In this document: piece by piece, positions 59,409-64,000 of the stretch
How positions within the stretch are numbered: the first letter of the stretch is position 1
Layout of the letters: each line of letters begins with the position of its first letter
IMG/VR virus record: IMGVR_UViG_3300042465_008100
Coordinates: 1 to 64,000 of that record
Length of the DNA stretch: 64,000 bases
DNA from: a virus
Strand: one strand, 5' to 3'
The notes under the pieces: model-generated
The model's database searches: none
Told to the model about the DNA's origin: nothing
What the model saw: only the letters and a program-made list of their open reading frames with translations
Made by a program: the position numbers and the translations under genes

Positions 59409-60563
59409 ATGAGCAATGAATTTAACATAAAGAATGGGTTTATATCCAACGATAACTCTCGTGTTATCGGTAATTTAACAGCATCAACATTTTATGGTAG
59501 TGGAGCAGGTTTAACTGGTGTACAAGCTGGTGATTGGACTGGTGGTACAGTAAGTGGTTTTGCAACATTTCAAGCTGGTTTATCAGCAACAACAATATCA
59601 GCAACAACATATTATGGTGATGGTAGTCAATTAAATGGTGTTGTAGCTACTAACTGGGCTGGTGGTAATGTACCTGACCCATCAACATTTGCTCAAATAA
59701 CAGTAACTGGTAACACATTTTTAAGTGTAGTTACGGCAACAACAATATCTGGTGTAACAACATTAAGGTCTGGTACAATATCAGCAACAACAATTACTGC
59801 AACAAATTATACTAATTTACCCACTGATATAAGAGTAACAGGTGGTACATATTCTGCATCAGTATCAACAATTATATTCACAAACAATACAGGTGGTACA
59901 TTTAATGTAACTGGTATAACAGCCACTGGTGGTGGTTCATTTACTGGGGGTACAGTAACAGGTGCAACTATATTTACAAATGGCTTAACAGCTAATACAA
60001 TAAATATTAGTTCTTTACAATCTGGCACATTTGCATCTAGTTTAGGTGTAGATAATACTGGTAGAATTGTTAGTGGTCAAACTACAAGTAACTTCACTGG
60101 TGGTACAGTAACTGGTGGAACCATATTTACAGGTGGGATAACTGCAAATACAATATCAGCGACTACTTATAATAACTTACCTATTACTGGGGTTAGTGGT
60201 GTTGGTGTTATTACTGTAACACCAACTGGTGGTGGCGGTTATGCGATATCACAAACTTCTACTTCAGCAATTAATGTAACTGGTGGTACATATAACCCAA
60301 GTACTAGAACAATTGGTTTTTCAGCTGACCCAATAACCTCTAGTTTTTCAGTCACAGGTTTTACATCTGATTATACAAGATTAAGTGATTGGGATTCAGT
60401 AAATTTATACCATTATTCTGGTTCAGCACCAAGTGGTACTTTGACTAGTGACCCTTATTGGACGATAAGACGTATTAGTTTTTCTGGTGCATCACCAACA
60501 ACAATGACCGCAAATGGTTCTTGGGATAATAGGCTTAGTTTACAATATTCAACATACCCTTAA
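59409..60563 (+). CDS. Short fibre / adhesin, 384 aa
   Basis: Repeats of NLTASTFYGSGAGLTGVQ, ATTISATTYYGDGSQLNGV and TGGTVTGATIFTNGLTANTI link it to the giant fibre family. The C-terminus is globular (TSDYTRLSDWDSVNLYHYSG, then LTSDPYWTIRRISF, SWDNRLSLQYSTYP). It has no YadA-head or S74 region. Probably a receptor-contacting or structural fibre. Confidence 0.6.
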   Translation: MSNEFNIKNGFISNDNSRVIGNLTASTFYGSGAGLTGVQAGDWTGGTVSGFATFQAGLSATTISATTYYGDGSQLNGVVATNWAGGNVPDPSTFAQITVTGNTFLSVVTATTISGVTTLRSGTISATTITATNYTNLPTDIRVTGGTYSASVSTIIFTNNTGGTFNVTGITATGGGSFTGGTVTGATIFTNGLTANTINISSLQSGTFASSLGVDNTGRIVSGQTTSNFTGGTVTGGTIFTGGITANTISATTYNNLPITGVSGVGVITVTPTGGGGYAISQTSTSAINVTGGTYNPSTRTIGFSADPITSSFSVTGFTSDYTRLSDWDSVNLYHYSGSAPSGTLTSDPYWTIRRISFSGASPTTMTANGSWDNRLSLQYSTYP

Positions 60564-60575
60564 AAACAATATATT

Positions 60576-60812
60576 ATGGAAAATAGAAATTACACTTTTA
60601 ATTTAATTAATATTAATGGTGACCAATATGAATTGGGTATAACATCATGGATTAATGAAACAATCGCTGTTGATGAGCAGATTAACGATAATGGAACTGA
60701 TGTTATAGTTAAAGTAGCAAAACAAGTTATGTCAGATGTTATTGAAGAAAAATTTTATGGTACTTTGTTAGAATGTACAAATTATATAAACAATTTTAGT
60801 AATTCAAATTAA
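60576..60812 (+). CDS. Small protein after fibre, 78 aa
   Basis: Acidic, mixed beta/alpha (NYTFNLININGDQYELGITSW, DVIVKVAKQVMSDVIEEKFY). No family recognised. Its place right after a fibre gene suggests a fibre assembly chaperone or small adhesin subunit. Confidence 0.4.
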   Translation: MENRNYTFNLININGDQYELGITSWINETIAVDEQINDNGTDVIVKVAKQVMSDVIEEKFYGTLLECTNYINNFSNSN

Positions 60813-60820
60813 TATTATAT

Positions 60821-61996
60821 ATGGCCATTAAATACATAACAGGGACATCAACAGCTGGCTTTTGGACAGCTGCAACGGCTGCTGGTACGTTTCAATGGAA
60901 TGATGGAACGTTACCAACGTCTGTTGATGACGTGTATGCTAATGGTAAAACAATTGGTATTAATATGGCTACAGGTATCACTGTTAATAGTTTAAATAAC
61001 GGTAAATTAGTATCACCATTAGTTCGGGAAGGTGGTACATTTTCATCAAACACAGCAAATATAACAATAACAGCTAGTGTTACAGGTATTACTGAATATA
61101 GAACAAATCCAATTTTAACATTAAATCATACTACTGGTACAATAACTTTTAATGGTAATATATATGGGTCGATGGGTACTTATTTAAGTGCAACAGGTGT
61201 GCTTACTGACCCAAGTTCAGCAGGTGCCGTTATTTCAAATAATAATGCTGGTGCTTTAAGAATAAATGGTAATATGAGTGGTGGTGTTAATACTTATTTG
61301 TATATTAATGGTAATAGTGTAAACACAATTTCAGGTAATGTTATAACTTCACAAACTAACATACCATCATTAGCTGTGGCTAGAGGTTCAATACACGCAA
61401 ATGCGGCAATAACATCGATTAACGTAATTGGAAATGTTTATGGTGGGAGTGAGGCTTATCGTTGCGGTATTTTTTTAAATAGTACTGGTACTGTTAATAT
61501 AACTGGAAATACTTATGCTGGAACTAGTAGTACAATATCTTCAGCAATTCATTCAACGGCAGTGGTTACGGTAAATGTTTCAGGAACAGCATTTTCAAGT
61601 AGTATATATCCAGCAATAACTTTAACTAACACGGCATCAAGAGTATTTATAACTGGTGGTACAGTATCAACTAATGGTATAAATCCAATTTTTGCCTATA
61701 GAGTTTTTTGTGGGCCATCAAATGCTGGTCAAACAATGGTTTTAACCACTACTGATAATACTAGTAGATATTTAATAACATCAGCACAAACGGCAACAAC
61801 ATCATCATTTATTGTTCCACCAATAACTAATGTTAGAAGTGGTACAACATATAATAACAACTCAAATATTGGGGCTATGTGTGTGCCAACATCGGCACAA
61901 ACAGCATATGGTGTTTCTGTGGATAACACAACTGGAACCGCATTATTTACAATACCATATTTTGGAGCATTATTACAATCATATACTACTAAATAA
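60821..61996 (+). CDS. Beta-solenoid adhesin paralogue 1
   Basis: A 391-residue protein. The N-terminus AIKYITGTSTAGFWTAATAAGTFQWNDGTLPTSVDDVYANGK is shared with the next two genes. The body is a low-complexity Gly/Asn/Thr/Ile beta repeat (GTITFNGNIYGSMGTYL), probably a solenoid. The C-terminus ends MCVPTSAQTAYGVSVDNTTG. A tail-associated adhesin role is inferred from context. Confidence 0.5.
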   Translation: MAIKYITGTSTAGFWTAATAAGTFQWNDGTLPTSVDDVYANGKTIGINMATGITVNSLNNGKLVSPLVREGGTFSSNTANITITASVTGITEYRTNPILTLNHTTGTITFNGNIYGSMGTYLSATGVLTDPSSAGAVISNNNAGALRINGNMSGGVNTYLYINGNSVNTISGNVITSQTNIPSLAVARGSIHANAAITSINVIGNVYGGSEAYRCGIFLNSTGTVNITGNTYAGTSSTISSAIHSTAVVTVNVSGTAFSSSIYPAITLTNTASRVFITGGTVSTNGINPIFAYRVFCGPSNAGQTMVLTTTDNTSRYLITSAQTATTSSFIVPPITNVRSGTTYNNNSNIGAMCVPTSAQTAYGVSVDNTTGTALFTIPYFGALLQSYTTK

Positions 61997-63100
61997 ATGG
62001 CAATAAAATACATATCAGCAGGTACTGTTGGGTCATTACAAATATGGTCCTCAGCAACTACTTGGAATAATAATACACTACCAACATCTGTTGATGATGT
62101 ATATGCTAATAATAGAAATGTTTGGGTTGATACTAGTTTCAATGTGAATATTTTATCAAATACTGCTAGTGGTGCTACTATTACCGCTGGTGGTACTTTT
62201 CACATATTGGATAATAATATATCAATAACAGCAACAATTATATCAGCTGGTAGTCCAACAACATTGATAAATGTTTACACACCACCAAATAGTAATACAA
62301 CAATAACTTCAAATATTATAAGTAGTACAGCTACTACTGGAAATATAATTGCTTTTACTGGGTCACCTTTTGCTACTTTAACAGTAAATGGAAATTTAAC
62401 AGGTGCTAGTAATACATATTTATTGAATAGTGTCAACGGTACTGTAAATATTTCAGGTATTACCGCACTTAAATCAGGTATTTCGGTGACTGGGGTAAGA
62501 AACACATCAATAGGTACGATAAATTTTTATGGTGAAATATCTGGTGGTACGGCAGCAAATTCTAGGACAGTTGCAAACGAAAGCACAGGGACTATTAATG
62601 TTTTTGGTAATGTATATGGTGGAACAAATATTACAAACGCACCAGCTATATCAAGTATAACAGCTAGTATTAATGCAATAAGTGGTAATGTTATTGCTAG
62701 TACTTTTCACCCAGCATTAATATCAACAAATGTTAGTGCAAGAAATATTATACTTAATGCAACTTATTCAACAAATGGAGTACCACCATATATTTGTGAA
62801 AGAATTTATGCTTATCAACCATCATCATCAGTACCTCAAACAATAACAATATATGATACAGGCTCAATTGCTAATATTTTAAATACATCGGGATATACCA
62901 ATTCATTACCATTAAATTATGATGTTAGAAGTGGTGTCACTTATGGGATAGCTGGTCAATCGATAGGCACTATGGTTGTCCCTGAATCAAGTGAGGTTAA
63001 AATAGGTGTTCAAGTAGATAATACAAGAGGTATTGCAATTGTAACTACAGCTGACACTTCGGCAATGTTAATATCATATAGAACTAAAAATATAACGTAA
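61997..63100 (+). CDS. Beta-solenoid adhesin paralogue 2
   Basis: A 367-residue protein beginning AIKYISAGTVGSLQIWSSATTWNNNTLPTSVDDVYANNRN, clearly paralogous to the preceding gene, and sharing the C-terminal MVVPESSEVKIGVQVDNTRG. The body is solenoid-like beta repeat. It starts immediately after the preceding stop. Confidence 0.5.
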   Translation: MAIKYISAGTVGSLQIWSSATTWNNNTLPTSVDDVYANNRNVWVDTSFNVNILSNTASGATITAGGTFHILDNNISITATIISAGSPTTLINVYTPPNSNTTITSNIISSTATTGNIIAFTGSPFATLTVNGNLTGASNTYLLNSVNGTVNISGITALKSGISVTGVRNTSIGTINFYGEISGGTAANSRTVANESTGTINVFGNVYGGTNITNAPAISSITASINAISGNVIASTFHPALISTNVSARNIILNATYSTNGVPPYICERIYAYQPSSSVPQTITIYDTGSIANILNTSGYTNSLPLNYDVRSGVTYGIAGQSIGTMVVPESSEVKIGVQVDNTRGIAIVTTADTSAMLISYRTKNIT

Positions 63101-63104
63101 AAAT

Positions 63105-64000
63105 ATGGCAGGTAATAGATATATAACAGGTGGTACATCTGGGGTTTGGACAGCAGCAACAACTGGTGCTTTTAAATGGAATGATTATGAAACATTGGGG
63201 TTACCAGTTTTTGATGATGATGTTTATGCTAATAATAAAACAGTTTATATTAATTCAAATATTAATGTTAAAAGTTTAAATACATTATCAGCTTCTGGTA
63301 TTTCTGCTGGAGGTGGATTTTCAATAAGTGCTGGTACACCAAGTATTACAATAACATCAACAACAATTAATGCTGGCACCTCATCATGTTTAAGTAATAA
63401 TATGACTAGTAATATTTTATATATAATTGGTAATTTTAGTGGTGCAACTTCTGGAGGTTTTCATTCATTTATTAATAATTCAAGTGGTACTGTTTATATA
63501 ACTGGAAATACAATTGGTAATTCAGGTAATGGGGTGTATAATCTTAGTACAGGTACTATTTATTTTTCAGGTAACTCTGTAACTTCAATAGGAACAAATA
63601 GTGGTCTTAGAAATGATAATATTGGAATTATTTATGCTATTGCAGATACTATTAGTGGTGGAACTAGTGGTGTTGGTATAAGTAATAATGGTGCAGGTAA
63701 TGTGTTTATAACAGGAAATACTAGAGGTGGTCCTAATGGTTCTGGTGTGAACAATAATTCAACTGGTAATGTGTTTATAGTAGGAACTGCTATAGGTGGT
63801 TCTGGTGCTTATGGTGTGAACAATGGTTCAACTGGAAATATTTTTTTTTCAGGTAATGTTTCTGGAGGGACAGTAATTAATTTTCCTGGTATAAATAGTG
63901 CTACTGCTGGTATAATTAATGTAACTGGTAACTGTTATTCTAGTTCAGTTTCAGCGGCAATTCAAAATACTAGTCAAAGTGGTTTATTAAATGTGGTTGG
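63105..64000 (+). CDS. Beta-solenoid adhesin paralogue 3, 3' partial
   Basis: It starts MAGNRYITGGTSGVWTAATTG and continues FDDDVYANNKTVY, matching the first two paralogues. The frame runs off the right edge of the window (at least 298 codons). Body repeats such as GNVFITGNTRGG and GNIFFSGNVSGG indicate a solenoid. It lies 4 nt after the preceding stop. Confidence 0.6.
   Translation, partial: MAGNRYITGGTSGVWTAATTGAFKWNDYETLGLPVFDDDVYANNKTVYINSNINVKSLNTLSASGISAGGGFSISAGTPSITITSTTINAGTSSCLSNNMTSNILYIIGNFSGATSGGFHSFINNSSGTVYITGNTIGNSGNGVYNLSTGTIYFSGNSVTSIGTNSGLRNDNIGIIYAIADTISGGTSGVGISNNGAGNVFITGNTRGGPNGSGVNNNSTGNVFIVGTAIGGSGAYGVNNGSTGNIFFSGNVSGGTVINFPGINSATAGIINVTGNCYSSSVSAAIQNTSQSGLLNVV

Noticed and set aside
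1-64000. tRNA, rRNA, integrase, transposase and diversity-generating retroelement
   Set aside because: No cloverleaf, no rRNA-like stretch, no recombinase or reverse transcriptase motif was seen in any gene.

Overview
The window is about 64 kb of a large, AT-rich (roughly 30% G+C by eye) T4-like myovirus genome. The evidence is a gp23-type major capsid protein next to an acidic scaffold, a gp5-like baseplate spike, neck proteins resembling gp13, gp14 and gp15, a late sigma factor resembling gp55, a family B DNA polymerase, and long fibre genes. The host is probably a member of the Bacteroidota. Several gaps carry the Bacteroidota promoter signature (TTG or TTTG, 19-20 nt, TAnnTTTG), and most starts have A-rich leaders instead of Shine-Dalgarno sequences. 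No tRNA, rRNA, CRISPR, transposase or integrase was seen, and no gene-free stretch exceeds 300 bases.

Layout. 1-4.3 kb (+): prohead scaffold (5' end outside the window), major capsid protein, strong terminator, then a putative capsid-packaged protein with an ADP-ribosyltransferase-like start. 4.3-11.5 kb (-): small proteins, a zinc-ribbon protein, baseplate and tail genes, late sigma. 11.5-16.4 kb (-): two glycosyltransferases, unknown conserved genes, PhoH. 16.4-33.7 kb (-): a dense glycan island of about 21 genes (GMD, GDPD-like and SGNH hydrolases, aldolase-like, nucleotidyltransferase fusions, cupins, HAD, methyltransferases, glycosyltransferases including a GT10 fucosyltransferase-like protein) plus one broken gene. 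33.7-37.7 kb (-): IMPDH/GMP reductase-like enzyme, dUTPase, HD-domain protein, GT4 glycosyltransferase. 37.8-40.3 kb (-): five small genes, probably virion-related, one WYL-like. 40.4-49.1 kb (+): fibre with S74 chaperone, other tail proteins, DNA polymerase. 49.1-52.4 kb (-): gp13-like neck protein, glutaredoxin, SNF2-type helicase. 52.5-64 kb (+): gp14/gp15-like neck and tail proteins, a giant fibre, lectin-like and repetitive adhesins, ending inside the third of three tandem paralogues.

How it fits together. Host-type promoters precede replication and nucleotide genes (DNA polymerase, helicase, HD/dUTPase operon). A different motif, NATATTTAT(A/T)ATAAAA with no -33 box, lies 12-17 nt before eight mostly structural gene starts. 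I propose it as the late promoter read by the gp55-like sigma. The glycan genes are translationally coupled (4-20 nt overlaps). They look like a complete route for making, decorating and transferring unusual sugars, either onto the virion or DNA or onto the host surface. Three proteins start with short amphipathic leaders that end in a T4-protease-like site (xxE|A or xxE|S), like T4 capsid-targeting sequences. They are candidate proteins packaged in the head and ejected with the DNA. All functions are read from sequence motifs only.
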